Shown here: piece by piece, positions 15,227 through 25,036 of the stretch
Position numbering within the stretch: position 1 is the first letter of the stretch
How the letters are laid out: each line of letters starts with the position of its first letter
NCBI GenBank assembly: GCA_011525915.1
Contig: WYBM01000032.1
Location: 1-44,814, forward strand
Length of the DNA: 44,814 bases
Origin: Ardenticatenaceae bacterium
GTDB lineage: Bacteria > Chloroflexota > Anaerolineae > Promineifilales > Promineifilaceae
Direction of reading: 5' to 3'
Notes under the pieces: generated by a model
The model's database searches: none
Seen by the model: only the letters and a program-made list of their open reading frames with translations
Told to the model about the DNA's origin: nothing
Position numbers and translations under genes: made by a program

Positions 15227-16975
15227 ATGTTACACGACTGGCTCACGATGATCCGGGGCGAGTTTGCCGGATACAACAAAACGACAGCCCAAAAGGATAT
15301 TCTGGCTGGCATCACCGTGGCTGCGGTAGCCCTGCCCCTGGCGCTGGCCTTTGGGGTGGCATCGGGCGCCGATGCGGCCGCGGGGCTGGTTACGGCCGTG
15401 TTGGCTGGTGTGCTGATTGGGCTGTTGAGCGGGGCTCCCTACCAGATTTCTGGGCCGACCGGGGCCATGTCTGCCGTGCTGATTGTGCTGGCAAACCGGT
15501 ATGGGCTGCAAGGCGTCTGGTTGGCCGGGCTGTTGGCGGGGGTGATGATTTTGCTGCTGGGGGTGTTTCGTTTGGGGCGGGTGGTAGCCCTTATTCCCAG
15601 CCCTGTCATTGCTGGCTTCACCAGTGGCATTGCCATCATCATTGCCCTGGGCCAGATTGATAATTTCTTGGGCGTCAGGACCCCGGCGGCAGAAAACATC
15701 ATAGAGAAGCTGGCATATTACCTGGACAATGAAGTGCTGCTCAATCATCAGGCGGTGGTCACGGCCGTGCTGGTGATGCTCACCATGCTCTTATGGCCCC
15801 GCTTTAAGTTTGGCCAACGAATCCCTGGCTCGTTGATAGGCATTATGCTGGTGACGGCCGTAGTGGCCCTGGCCGGGTGGCGTGTGCCCACCATCGGAAC
15901 CATTCCCCGCTCTCTCATTCTGGAAAACCGGCTGCGTTTGGGGCTCATTCCCCGGGCCGATTTGCCCGATCTCATCATTCCCGCCATGTCTATTGCCGCG
16001 TTGGGCGCTATCGAAAGCCTGCTGTGCGGCGCGGTGGCCGGAAATATGACCGGCCTGCGCATGCGCAACAACATCGAACTGGTCGCCCAAGGGGTTGGCA
16101 ATATCATCATCCCCTTTTTTGGCGGTGTGCCCGCCACAGCGGCGATTGCCCGCACCAGCGTCAACGTCAAAAGCGGGGGTGTCACTCGCCTGGCGCCTAT
16201 CATTCATGGGTTGGCCCTGCTGGCGGCGGCGCTGCTTTTAGGCTCGTGGATCGGCCGTGTGCCGCTGGCGGCCCTGGCCGGCGTATTGTTGATCACTGCC
16301 TGGCGCATGAATGAGTGGCATACCATCCGTTTCTACTTCAGCCATCGGCTGAAACACGCCATGATCGCCTTTTTGGTGACGTTGGCGGCTACCGTCTTGC
16401 TTGACCTGACCCAGGCGATTCTTATTGGCTTTGGCATCAGCACACTCATCTTTATGGCTCAGATGAGCGAACTGCGCCTGACGCGGCGGCCAGTAGAAGT
16501 GGAACGTATGACGGCCGTTGGGCACCAGTTTACACATCCTGGTCATACTGTCAGCGTCTATTACCTGAGCGGACCTCTCTTTTTTGCCGCCGCCCGCCGC
16601 CTACTGGATTTTGTAGAGGTACACGATACCCCAGACGCCACGCTTATCCTTTCCATGCGTGGGGTGCCCCTGGCAGATGCTACCGGTGTAGACGTGCTGC
16701 GTGAACTGCGCCACCGCCAGCAAAAGGGTGGTGGTGATTTGCTGTTGACCTCGCTGGATGAGCGGGTGCAGACGCTGCTGCGGCGCAGCGGATTTATAGA
16801 GGAATTGGGGGCGGAGCGGCTCTTTTGGAGTGCCGATAAGGCCATTGCCGCTCTGGGTGCCAGCCTGCAGCCGGCTGCCGACTTGTCAGCGGCGGACTCT
16901 GGCATTGTCGAGGCCGTGATGGTAGCGCCATTTGCCGAAAAGATGGCCCAGGAACCTCCGGGCGACGGTCCATAA
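15227..16975 (+). CDS. SulP family anion transporter with STAS domain
   Basis: This 582-aa integral membrane protein of the SulP (SLC26) family has about a dozen hydrophobic segments over residues 25-420. The family motif region is 'AGITVAAVALPLALAFGVASGADAAAGL' near the start, with 'SGPTGAMSAVLIVLANRYG' next. A cytoplasmic STAS domain follows (about 435-545, containing the conserved 'LADATGVDVLREL' loop). Members move sulfate, bicarbonate or other anions, often with H+ or Na+; the ion is not predictable. AGGAG precedes the ATG by 9 nt. The catabolic neighbours suggest uptake of a carboxylate or bicarbonate, but this is inference. Confidence 0.9.
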   Translation: MLHDWLTMIRGEFAGYNKTTAQKDILAGITVAAVALPLALAFGVASGADAAAGLVTAVLAGVLIGLLSGAPYQISGPTGAMSAVLIVLANRYGLQGVWLAGLLAGVMILLLGVFRLGRVVALIPSPVIAGFTSGIAIIIALGQIDNFLGVRTPAAENIIEKLAYYLDNEVLLNHQAVVTAVLVMLTMLLWPRFKFGQRIPGSLIGIMLVTAVVALAGWRVPTIGTIPRSLILENRLRLGLIPRADLPDLIIPAMSIAALGAIESLLCGAVAGNMTGLRMRNNIELVAQGVGNIIIPFFGGVPATAAIARTSVNVKSGGVTRLAPIIHGLALLAAALLLGSWIGRVPLAALAGVLLITAWRMNEWHTIRFYFSHRLKHAMIAFLVTLAATVLLDLTQAILIGFGISTLIFMAQMSELRLTRRPVEVERMTAVGHQFTHPGHTVSVYYLSGPLFFAAARRLLDFVEVHDTPDATLILSMRGVPLADATGVDVLRELRHRQQKGGGDLLLTSLDERVQTLLRRSGFIEELGAERLFWSADKAIAALGASLQPAADLSAADSGIVEAVMVAPFAEKMAQEPPGDGP

Positions 16976-16995
16976 ATTGAGAGGAGCAGCTTCTT

Positions 16996-17688
16996 TTACG
17001 TCAGGCGTTTTAAAAGGGAGGGGAGCTGGTTGATTTGTTCCAGTTCAAAGTAACCGGTTGTGTCCGTATGGCTGCTGACGTGTTCATGGGCCCAGGTGGT
17101 AGCGTAGGGAATGTACACGGCCGTGCCGCCAATCTCTACCACGGGCAAGATGTCTGAACGCAGCGAGTTACCGACCATTAAAAAGCGGCTGGGAGCAATG
17201 CCGTAGTTGTGTAACAAACTATCATACGTTTCGGCATTCTTTTCGCTGACAACTTCGATGTGGCGGAAGCAGTCAGCAATGCCGGAGCGGGCAATTTTTG
17301 ATTCCTGTTCAAACAGGTCTCCCTTGGTGATGAGCATGAGCGTGTGGGTCTGGCCTACCTCTGCCAGCACGGCCGTGACGCCCGCAAACAACTGCACAGG
17401 ATGCTCACGCATCTCTTTGCCGAATTGGAGGATGGCCTGGATGGCTTCGCCAGAGACACGCCCTGCCGTTAGAGACACGGCCGTTTCTACCATGGAGAGG
17501 GCAAATGACTTAATGCCATAGCCATAATAACGCAGGTTGGTGATCTCTGTTTCGTCCAGGGTTTTGCCGATAAGGTCGGGATCAGCATACGGCCGTAACA
17601 GCTCAATAAACCGCTCGCGCTTCATGATGTACAGATGTTCGTTGGCCCACAGGGTATCATCGGCGTCAAACGCCAGAACATCAAACAT
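16996..17688 (-). CDS. HAD-superfamily hydrolase
   Basis: This 230-aa haloacid dehalogenase-like hydrolase has motif I FDADDTLW with nucleophile Asp8 and general acid Asp10, motif II in 'LMLITKGD' (Thr), and motif III/IV around 'FLMVGNSLRSDILPVVEIGG'. A small helical cap lies between motifs I and II, as in subfamily I. It is most likely a phosphatase acting on a small cytoplasmic phosphoester. AAGGA precedes the ATG. It converges with the SulP gene with only 20 nt between stops. Confidence 0.85.
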   Translation of the reverse strand: MFDVLAFDADDTLWANEHLYIMKRERFIELLRPYADPDLIGKTLDETEITNLRYYGYGIKSFALSMVETAVSLTAGRVSGEAIQAILQFGKEMREHPVQLFAGVTAVLAEVGQTHTLMLITKGDLFEQESKIARSGIADCFRHIEVVSEKNAETYDSLLHNYGIAPSRFLMVGNSLRSDILPVVEIGGTAVYIPYATTWAHEHVSSHTDTTGYFELEQINQLPSLLKRLT

Positions 17689-17734
17689 GGGGAGTATCCT
17701 TTAGGTGTTTACCAGGTGTATTATAGCGATGAAG

Positions 17735-17769
17735 CTGACGGCCGTCAGCAGATGACGGCCGTCAGCTGA
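17735..17769. repeat. Perfect 14-bp inverted repeat made of two ACGGCCGT palindromes
   Basis: AGCTGACGGCCGTC and GACGGCCGTCAGCT are exact reverse complements around a 7-nt loop, and each arm contains one ACGGCCGT copy. The left copy is embedded in a 16-bp palindrome, GCTGACGGCCGTCAGC. It lies upstream of both flanking genes, which are divergently oriented. It could be a regulator site or simply two neighbouring copies of the genome-wide palindrome. Confidence 0.65.
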
Positions 17770-17809
17770 AGCGTAGTACTTTATTCCTAAACCATCTTGC
17801 CGGGCTAAG

Positions 17810-17838
17810 TTGACGAACGGAAAGTTTTGTTTTACTAT
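17810..17838 (+). promoter_or_regulatory. Predicted sigma-70-type promoter for the giant TPR gene
   Basis: TTGACG (17810-17815) and TACTAT (17833-17838) are separated by exactly 17 bp in an AT-rich stretch. Both boxes match the consensus at 4-5 of 6 positions. It is the best promoter candidate in this intergenic region. Confidence 0.5.
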
Positions 17839-18213
17839 TACAACAGGCATAAAAATAATATAAAAATTATAGCTTATCTGTAGTACAAAAATTAAATACA
17901 TGCACGGCATTTGTCCTCTCGATCTGTAACAAAGCGCGTTATTGTGGGAAGCGTTTTTGACTTCCTTGTGGCTTTAAATAACGGCTTTGGTACGCACGAG
18001 AGTTTTTGAGTTTGATGCAACTGCCCTCTAACACAACAGTTCCTCCAGCATCCTTACATGATGGCCTGGTCTGATGCCTGGGAGGGGAGAGGTAATATTC
18101 TAGAGCACACTAGCCATTTAACAACAGAAAAAGCCCCCCAAACCGGGTACATAGAAACATTGTGGTTTTCCAGGACTGGACAGTCTGGTAATGCGAAAAG
18201 GAAGAGGCAAAAG

Positions 18214-21200
18214 ATGAAGGGGAAAGACGGATTAGCTCAGGTAAGTAAACCATTCCTGGGGCGGGTTGAGGAGCAAAAGCAATTTCGAGCAGCTTTACAT
18301 GAACTTTTAGCAACTCATGAAAAAGCCGGGGATCCTTATATTTGTTTGCTGTATGGTGATGGCGGAAGTGGTAAAACCAGCCTTGCCAGACGTTTTGTTG
18401 AGATCGCGCTAATAGAGAAGCCGTTTGCCGAACAATTCCAATGCTTGTGGGTAGATTGGGATGACGAAAGCAAAAAATCGGCAAGTTTACAGGTTGGCCG
18501 TGACAGTATTCAGGCCGAGGCAGTATTTAGGGCCATTTATATTGCCGCTATTCGCCATAAATGGGGGCGGCAGTTTGCCGCTTACCGTAAATCCATTGAC
18601 CAATCGGGCGAGACTGAGCGCAAGGTAGCGGCTGTCCTGACAAGTGGTCCAGGTGGGGGTGACCTGGCCAACCTGCGTAATGCGGGTGTTGGCGCACTGG
18701 CCAAGATCATTCGGACACAGGCGCCGGTCATTGGTGAACAAGGGGAAAAACTGGTCCAACAATTTCTGGATGTTGGCGTACAGGTAGGGGCCGAACAAGC
18801 TGTTCAATTACGGGCAAGTCTGGAAAATTACCTCCACGCCCGGTTGACCCCCAATCACTTTGACTATTTTCTGCACCCCAATGAGCAGCTGGCCAATGCC
18901 CTGGCCAGGGGGCTGGAGAACGTTGCCACCAAAAAGCGCCTTATTGTTGTGCTCGACGCTTATGAAGTGATCGACCGGGTGGATATCTGGATGCGTTCGG
19001 TCATGCAAGCTGCCGGCCCAAACGTGGTATGGATCGTTAGCGGTCGCAACGATCTGTTACACAGCCGCCAATTTGGTGACGAATATTTTAAGGGCTATGC
19101 CGATGATGTGTCACGACGACTGCTTGCTTACCATATGCGGCCGTTGGCTTTGGGTGACATTAGCAGTTACTTTCAAGGAAAAGCACTGGCTCTATCATCG
19201 GTAGAGATCGAGGCTATCAGCCGGGTCACACGTGGTATTCCATTGGCAGTACAGGAAGCCGCAGACATCATAGCCTCTGGTGTGTCTCTAGCAGAGGTGG
19301 TTGGTGATGTGACCGACAGCACGCCCGGTGACGAGATAGTGCGTAAAATGACGGATCGCTATTTGCGGCATGTTGTGGCTGCTGCCGATCGCCGGTCCAT
19401 GTATGCTCTGGTATTGGCCGATGGTGACGTGGCTGTATTACGGGGAATGCTGTCCCCTGATGGGGATGACGCCTTCGATCTAGATGGTCTGCTTCACAGA
19501 TTGGAGCGAGATTACACCTCTGTGCATGCTGATCGGGCACGTCTGCATGATGATCCCGCCTTGTTTATTCTGGAATATTTAAAACGAGAGATCAGGCGTA
19601 CCAGCCAGTTGGTGCGCGACTTGATTGAGCGTGCCCTTACGGTTTTGGATACTCGCCTGGAATCTTTAGAGGCAGGCATTGGCTCTATTGCCGCACAGTG
19701 TGACGATGAGAATTGGTTAAAGACAGCCATTGATCGCACAGGGTATTTGCTTTGGTTGGATGAAAAAAAAGCGTGGCAATGGATTATACCCCGTTACCTG
19801 GAGGGTCTCATTTACCGGCCTGAATTGTGTGGTGGTTTGCTGCATAGCATTTCCCAACACCGAGATTTTTTGAGTGAGGGTGGGCAACATTTGCATACGG
19901 CGTTAAAAAACGCCTTTACCCCAGACGTTTCGTTGGCCGCGGAAGAAGAAGTGGTGATGATTTTGACCAGGATGCATCAGCGTGGCTGGCTGGCTGGCCA
20001 GCATGCGTGGGAGCATGACTATCTTTTGCGTTTGGTTCGGGCACGATGGCTGCTGCGAAAGGGAGATGTGCCCACGGCCGTCAAGCTTTTGCCGCCAACC
20101 GAAACCGACTTGCCTGCGGCGTACGGCCGCCTGCGTGAACTGTACGCCACCACCATGGTGCTGTTGGTGCGCCGGTTGATCTGGCCGCCTGGTGTGCCAG
20201 AGCCTGTCTATTCAGCGGATGCAGAGCAGCTCCTGCAAGTGGTGGTTGAATGGTTCCCAGAGAACCAGGGAGGCTGGTATCTTCTGGGAATGGTAAAAGA
20301 GCTAGACGGCCGTGACGAAGAAGCCCTGGCCTGTTACCAGATCGCCGTTGCCCAAGATAGTGATCAGGCGGTGATAGTCAACAGCCTGGGTGACGTGTTG
20401 CGCAAGCTGGGCCGCCTGGAAGAAGCCATGGAAGCTTACACTCAGGCCATCCAGTTGAATGGGCATTATGGCGCACCATACCTGGGGCTGGGGCTGGTTT
20501 ACCAGGCGCAGGGGCAGATGGAAGAGGCCATTGCTGCCTTAGAGAAGGCCAGGGAGCTGGAGCCGCAGATGACCCAGCCGCACCGTTTGTTAGGCCAACT
20601 TTACCTGACAGACGGTCGTCATGATGAGGCGCTGGTCACGTACCAGGTACTTTCAGAACAGGCGGCCGGTGACCCGGTTATCTACCTTCAACTGGCAGAA
20701 CTGAACGTACAACAAGGGGACCTGGCTGCCGCCGCCGAGGCATACACCCAGGCGTTGCACCATGACCCAGACAACTGGCAGGCCCTGGCCGGCATGGGCC
20801 ATATCCATACACAAGAAGGCAATTATGAAGCTGCCGTCCGCTGTTTTCAAAAAACCCTGGCGCTGCAAGAAGATCAACCTCAGGTCTATGTTGGTTTAGG
20901 GACGGCCTATGCGGGTGACGGCCGTGACCGGGAAGCGGCCGTCTGTTTCCAAAAAGCCCTGGCCCTGGGCGCTGAGTCGCCGGAACTTTATTCGCGGTTG
21001 GCCGCGCTGCACCAGCAGCAAAAGGCATTTGCACCGGCGCTGCAAGCCTATACCCGCGCTCAGGAGCTAGACGCCAGTTATGAGCCGCCACCCGCCGAGC
21101 TGGCGGCTGTTTACAGTGGGCTGGGCCGCTGGCCAGAGGCGCTGATTGCTTACGAAAAAGCCTTAAAGTGCCAGAACCCATCATCGGAATTGTATGTGGG

Positions 21201-24200
21201 TCTGGGTAAGGTCTATACCCGGTTGGGACGCACCCACGAGGCCCGGCATGCTTACCAGGCGGCCGTTACCTTAAATGGTCTGTCAGCGGTTGCCTACAAC
21301 GGGCTGGGCGCTGCCCTAGCCGAGCTTGACCGCCCTTATGACGCGATCCAGGCTTATCAAAAAGCCAACAAGCTGGACCATGCCTATGTTGAACCGTATC
21401 TCGGGTTGGGGCAGGTTAACCGCATGATTGGTCATTATGATGCGGCCCTGGCCGCCTATAAAAAAGCAGAGCGGCTGGCGCCTGATAATGTCATGGTACA
21501 CGTTGGTTTGGGGCATTTATGCCTGGCGCGCCATGATTTACATGAAGCCCAGAAGGCATTTGCCCGTGCCTTTAAGCTGAATGCCCACCACGCGGCCGTT
21601 TATACGGGGCTGGGGCACCTGGCCTTTTGTCAATCCCGTTATGATGATGCCCTGGCCGCTTACCAACAGGCGGTTACTCTGGATAACGATGAGGTTGATG
21701 CTTACCTGGGTGTTGGCCACACGTATCTTATGCTGCAGCAGCCTGAAGCCGCCCTGGCTGCCTACCATACCGCGCTAGATATTAACCCAGGTGGCGATTT
21801 CCCCTATCACTGCCTGGGCGATGTGTATCGGGCTTTAGGGCAGCATCAACAAGCAGCTTCTGCCTATAAACAAATGTTACGCTCAGCCCCCACCCACGGA
21901 GAAGCCCTGCTGGGTTTGGCGGACATACATCTTGCATTGGGCCAGTTTGCTGAGGCGCTGCCGCTTTATCAAAAAGCAGCGCATTTCGCCGCGGCTGATG
22001 GACGAGTTTATGTTGGGTTGGGCCGTCTTTATTTACATGGGGGTCAATTGGAAAAGGCAGCTGGGGCGTTTGCCCGGGCGCGTGAGCTGACGCCAGACAT
22101 CGAAATAGTTCATGTCAGTCTGGCCGAAGTAGCCTGGCGGCAAAATAAATTGGATGAAGCCGGGAAGTTATATCAACAAGCGCTTAGAAAGTATCCGCAG
22201 TCGGCTGCTGCCCATGAAGGATTGGGGCGCCTGTTTTTGCACTGCCAGGAGCCTGACCAGGCTGTTCGTGCCTTTCGCCGGGCGTTAAGCATTGAACCAA
22301 CACGGGTCGTGGCTCTACGTGGTCTGGGCCAGGCGCAGGCAGCGTCCCAGGCATGGGAAGCGGCCCTGGCGGCTTATGAACAGGCGCTGGCCTTGAATGA
22401 TCAAGACGAAGAAACATTAGCTGGCCTGGGGCAGGTTTATGCCCATGTAGGCAAGATTGAAGAAGGTATTTCCGCGTTAGAGCGGGTTGTGGCTGTTAAT
22501 CCTCATCGGGTAGCAGCCTTGTCGTTGTTAGGTCAGTTGTACACGGCCGTCGGTCGTGAAAAAGAAGCGCTGCAAGCCTATTCACAAGTGTTAACACTGG
22601 ATGCCCATGACAACCAGGCTCTGTTGGGTGTGGCCCGTATTTACCTGGCAGCAAACAAGTTAAGTGAAGCGGCCGCCGCCTTGCAAGCGGTTGGCATGGA
22701 TGGGCCAGATGATGCCGTGGCCTATGAATTGAAGGGTGATCTGCATGCGGCCCACGGCCGTTGGCAGGCAGCCATAGAGGCGTATAATACGGCCGTGCAG
22801 GTACAAGGGGGAACACCGGCCCTGTTTAACAAACTGGGCCAGATGTTTGAGCAGATAAACCGCCCGGTAGAGGCTCTAACCTTCTACCGCCGCTCCTTAC
22901 TGAACGAGCCAGCGCAGCCAGAGGTTTATGTGGCTACCGGCGCTATTTACCGGCAGTTGGGCCGCTATCAGGCTGCTCTGGAAGCTTACCAGTATACGTT
23001 TAACTTGCAGCCGGCCCACCCGGAGGCGTTAATTGGTTTGGGGCTGACCTGGCAGGCAATCGGCCATAACCATAAGGCCTTAGATACCCTGGAAAAAGCC
23101 CAGAAGATCGGGGTCGAGCAGCCAGCGTTATACCTGGCGCTGGGGGACTTATACGCCGAATTACAGGCAGATGATAAGGCTTTATGGGCATATGAACAGG
23201 CCATTGCCTTAGATGCACACCTGGCCTCGGCGTATGATGGGTACGGCCAACTGCTGGTTAAACGTGGCCGCATGTCGGAGGCAGCCAAGGCCTTTCGCCA
23301 GGCCATTGCTCATGATAAAGGTTATGCCCCGGCTTATATTCGGCTGGGTGATTTGTGCCGAGAGGGGAACCATTGGGCAGATGCCGTCAAACTATACCAG
23401 CAGGGCATTCGGGCTGACCCCAAACAGATTGCCGGGTATTGTGGGCTGGGGCAAATTTATACGGCGCAAAGCCACTATGACGCGGCCCAGGAGGCGTGGC
23501 AGCAAGCGGTGGAGCTGCAGCCTGATTGTGTCCAGGCCTATCATGGCCTGGGTGATGTTTTCCGGGGGAAAGGAGAGTGGGAGTCGGCCGTGGCTGCTTA
23601 CCAACAGGCCCTCAAACTTCGGGCAGATACCCTGCCTGCCATGGTGGGCCTGGGCTTTGCTTACCTGAACCAGGGCCGGTATCAGATGGCGGCAGACCAG
23701 TTTGAGGCGGCCCTGGAGCAAGATGAAGATAATGTGGACGCTTGTTATGGTTTGGGTGAAGCCTGGCGGCAGCAGGAAATGCGCGGCAAAGCTTTTGTGG
23801 CTTACCAGCGCTGCCTGGAACTGGATCCCCAACAGGCTGCCGCCTATGTGGGGTTGGGGTGCCTGTATTTACAGGCGGGTGATTACGAGGAAACGGTGCG
23901 CCACGGCCGTCAGGCTGTGGCGCTGGATCCGGATAATGCGGAGGCCCATCGCTTGTTAGGCCAGGCGCACGCGGTGCTGGAACAGCGGCAAGAAACGATA
24001 AACGCATATAAAAAAGTGTTGGAAATAGACCCCCATGATGTTACTTCTTTAGGTGGGTTGGGCCTGCTGTATCTATCGCGACACCAATACGCCGCCGCCG
24101 GTGAATATCTTGAGCAGGTCGTTAACCATTCACCCGATGACCTTGCCCATTTAAACGCCCTGGGGGAAGTGTACACACACCTGAATCGGGCGCAGGATGC

Positions 24201-25035
24201 CCTGGACCTTTATCAGAAGGCTATCATCCTTGACCCCAAATCGGCAAAAACACGTAACGGTTTGGGTGACGCCTTTCGGGCGTTGGGTGAGTATGATCAG
24301 GCCATTGCGGCTTATGAGCGGGCAATTCGGCTGGACCCGGCCTATGCCGAACCCTACGTGGGTCTGGGCCGCGTTTATTGGTGCATAGGCCATCCTTATG
24401 ACGCGCTGTCTGCCTATGAACGGGCGCTGCGCCGTGATAAGGCAAACGTACGGGCGCAAGTAGGTATTGGCACGTTCTACGTCAGCCAGGGGGAGATGAC
24501 AAAGGCCGAAACGGCGTTTCGGGCAGCGGTGATGACAGACCCTCATTATGCCATGGCTTATTATGGATTGGCGAATTTATACCGGGAATCAGGTGCGCTG
24601 GCTGAGGCCAAAGCCATGAGTCTTAAAGCCTGCGAATTAGCGCCGCGTAAAGCTGCCTATTTTGGTGGCCTGGGCGATATCTGTCATGCCTTGGGGGAGT
24701 ATGAAAATGCCCTGGCAGCGTATAAAAAAGCGCTGGAGATCGATCCTGAAGATGCTTTTTCGCGGGCTTCGTTGGCGGGCATTTATAAAAAGTTCAACCG
24801 TCTGGAAGCGTATCAATTAGAGATTAATCGGGCTCGCAGCTTGATGCATGGCACCAGTAAATATGATCAGGCCTGTTTTGAATCTATTTCTGGCAACACA
24901 GATGAGGCTATTATCATGCTGCGGGCAGCCCTGAGCCAAAATGTGGCACATAAGGAGTGGGCCAGGCGCGACCCAGACTTTGAGTTTATTCGCCAGGATC
25001 CCCGTTTTCAGGAACTGGTTGGTGACGGGCCATAG
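18214..25035 (+). CDS. Giant STAND-type NTPase with 45 TPR units
   Basis: From the ATG at 18214 the product has 2273 aa; a frame from 18058 would add 52 low-complexity residues, but GGAAGAGG precedes 18214 and conserved sequence starts only at KPFLGRVEEQ. The N-terminal ~400 residues form a STAND-like P-loop NTPase: Walker A GDGGSGKTS (18355-18381), Walker B IVVLDAYE (Asp codon 18955), a sensor-like VSGRND, and a GxP-type 'TRGIPLAV'. A helical linker follows. From 20266 to 24855 there are exactly 45 consecutive 34-residue TPR units with no insertion or deletion (consensus like AxAYxGLGxVYxxxGxxxEAxxAYxxAL). A 59-residue cap ends 'WARRDPDFEFIRQDPRFQELV', the TPR end-of-group pattern. No signal peptide, membrane segment or enzymatic effector domain is seen. 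It is likely a cytoplasmic scaffold or ligand-sensing signalling ATPase. Confidence 0.88.
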   Translation: MKGKDGLAQVSKPFLGRVEEQKQFRAALHELLATHEKAGDPYICLLYGDGGSGKTSLARRFVEIALIEKPFAEQFQCLWVDWDDESKKSASLQVGRDSIQAEAVFRAIYIAAIRHKWGRQFAAYRKSIDQSGETERKVAAVLTSGPGGGDLANLRNAGVGALAKIIRTQAPVIGEQGEKLVQQFLDVGVQVGAEQAVQLRASLENYLHARLTPNHFDYFLHPNEQLANALARGLENVATKKRLIVVLDAYEVIDRVDIWMRSVMQAAGPNVVWIVSGRNDLLHSRQFGDEYFKGYADDVSRRLLAYHMRPLALGDISSYFQGKALALSSVEIEAISRVTRGIPLAVQEAADIIASGVSLAEVVGDVTDSTPGDEIVRKMTDRYLRHVVAAADRRSMYALVLADGDVAVLRGMLSPDGDDAFDLDGLLHRLERDYTSVHADRARLHDDPALFILEYLKREIRRTSQLVRDLIERALTVLDTRLESLEAGIGSIAAQCDDENWLKTAIDRTGYLLWLDEKKAWQWIIPRYLEGLIYRPELCGGLLHSISQHRDFLSEGGQHLHTALKNAFTPDVSLAAEEEVVMILTRMHQRGWLAGQHAWEHDYLLRLVRARWLLRKGDVPTAVKLLPPTETDLPAAYGRLRELYATTMVLLVRRLIWPPGVPEPVYSADAEQLLQVVVEWFPENQGGWYLLGMVKELDGRDEEALACYQIAVAQDSDQAVIVNSLGDVLRKLGRLEEAMEAYTQAIQLNGHYGAPYLGLGLVYQAQGQMEEAIAALEKARELEPQMTQPHRLLGQLYLTDGRHDEALVTYQVLSEQAAGDPVIYLQLAELNVQQGDLAAAAEAYTQALHHDPDNWQALAGMGHIHTQEGNYEAAVRCFQKTLALQEDQPQVYVGLGTAYAGDGRDREAAVCFQKALALGAESPELYSRLAALHQQQKAFAPALQAYTRAQELDASYEPPPAELAAVYSGLGRWPEALIAYEKALKCQNPSSELYVGLGKVYTRLGRTHEARHAYQAAVTLNGLSAVAYNGLGAALAELDRPYDAIQAYQKANKLDHAYVEPYLGLGQVNRMIGHYDAALAAYKKAERLAPDNVMVHVGLGHLCLARHDLHEAQKAFARAFKLNAHHAAVYTGLGHLAFCQSRYDDALAAYQQAVTLDNDEVDAYLGVGHTYLMLQQPEAALAAYHTALDINPGGDFPYHCLGDVYRALGQHQQAASAYKQMLRSAPTHGEALLGLADIHLALGQFAEALPLYQKAAHFAAADGRVYVGLGRLYLHGGQLEKAAGAFARARELTPDIEIVHVSLAEVAWRQNKLDEAGKLYQQALRKYPQSAAAHEGLGRLFLHCQEPDQAVRAFRRALSIEPTRVVALRGLGQAQAASQAWEAALAAYEQALALNDQDEETLAGLGQVYAHVGKIEEGISALERVVAVNPHRVAALSLLGQLYTAVGREKEALQAYSQVLTLDAHDNQALLGVARIYLAANKLSEAAAALQAVGMDGPDDAVAYELKGDLHAAHGRWQAAIEAYNTAVQVQGGTPALFNKLGQMFEQINRPVEALTFYRRSLLNEPAQPEVYVATGAIYRQLGRYQAALEAYQYTFNLQPAHPEALIGLGLTWQAIGHNHKALDTLEKAQKIGVEQPALYLALGDLYAELQADDKALWAYEQAIALDAHLASAYDGYGQLLVKRGRMSEAAKAFRQAIAHDKGYAPAYIRLGDLCREGNHWADAVKLYQQGIRADPKQIAGYCGLGQIYTAQSHYDAAQEAWQQAVELQPDCVQAYHGLGDVFRGKGEWESAVAAYQQALKLRADTLPAMVGLGFAYLNQGRYQMAADQFEAALEQDEDNVDACYGLGEAWRQQEMRGKAFVAYQRCLELDPQQAAAYVGLGCLYLQAGDYEETVRHGRQAVALDPDNAEAHRLLGQAHAVLEQRQETINAYKKVLEIDPHDVTSLGGLGLLYLSRHQYAAAGEYLEQVVNHSPDDLAHLNALGEVYTHLNRAQDALDLYQKAIILDPKSAKTRNGLGDAFRALGEYDQAIAAYERAIRLDPAYAEPYVGLGRVYWCIGHPYDALSAYERALRRDKANVRAQVGIGTFYVSQGEMTKAETAFRAAVMTDPHYAMAYYGLANLYRESGALAEAKAMSLKACELAPRKAAYFGGLGDICHALGEYENALAAYKKALEIDPEDAFSRASLAGIYKKFNRLEAYQLEINRARSLMHGTSKYDQACFESISGNTDEAIIMLRAALSQNVAHKEWARRDPDFEFIRQDPRFQELVGDGP
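20266..24855 (+). repeat. Uninterrupted 102-bp coding repeat array (45 TPRs)
   Basis: Every unit is 34 codons, and I checked each one by alignment of the translated repeat. The period never slips over 4590 bp. The units are diverged at DNA level, so this is an old, selected array rather than a recent tandem expansion. Confidence 0.9.
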
Positions 25036-25036
25036 G

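Larger units (their letters stand above)
17689..18213. other. Long intergenic region before the giant TPR gene
   Basis: I see no supported gene; a 69-codon minus-strand frame at 17701-17910 has no ribosome binding site or recognisable product. The region contains a double-palindrome hairpin (17735-17769) and then an AT-rich stretch (about 17770-17930) with a good plus-strand promoter (17810-17838). This predicts a long 5' leader of about 370 nt for the giant gene. Confidence 0.55.

Noticed and set aside
17701..17910. 69-codon minus-strand frame
   Set aside because: It lies in an AT-rich promoter region and partly over a palindromic hairpin, with no ribosome binding site and no recognisable product.
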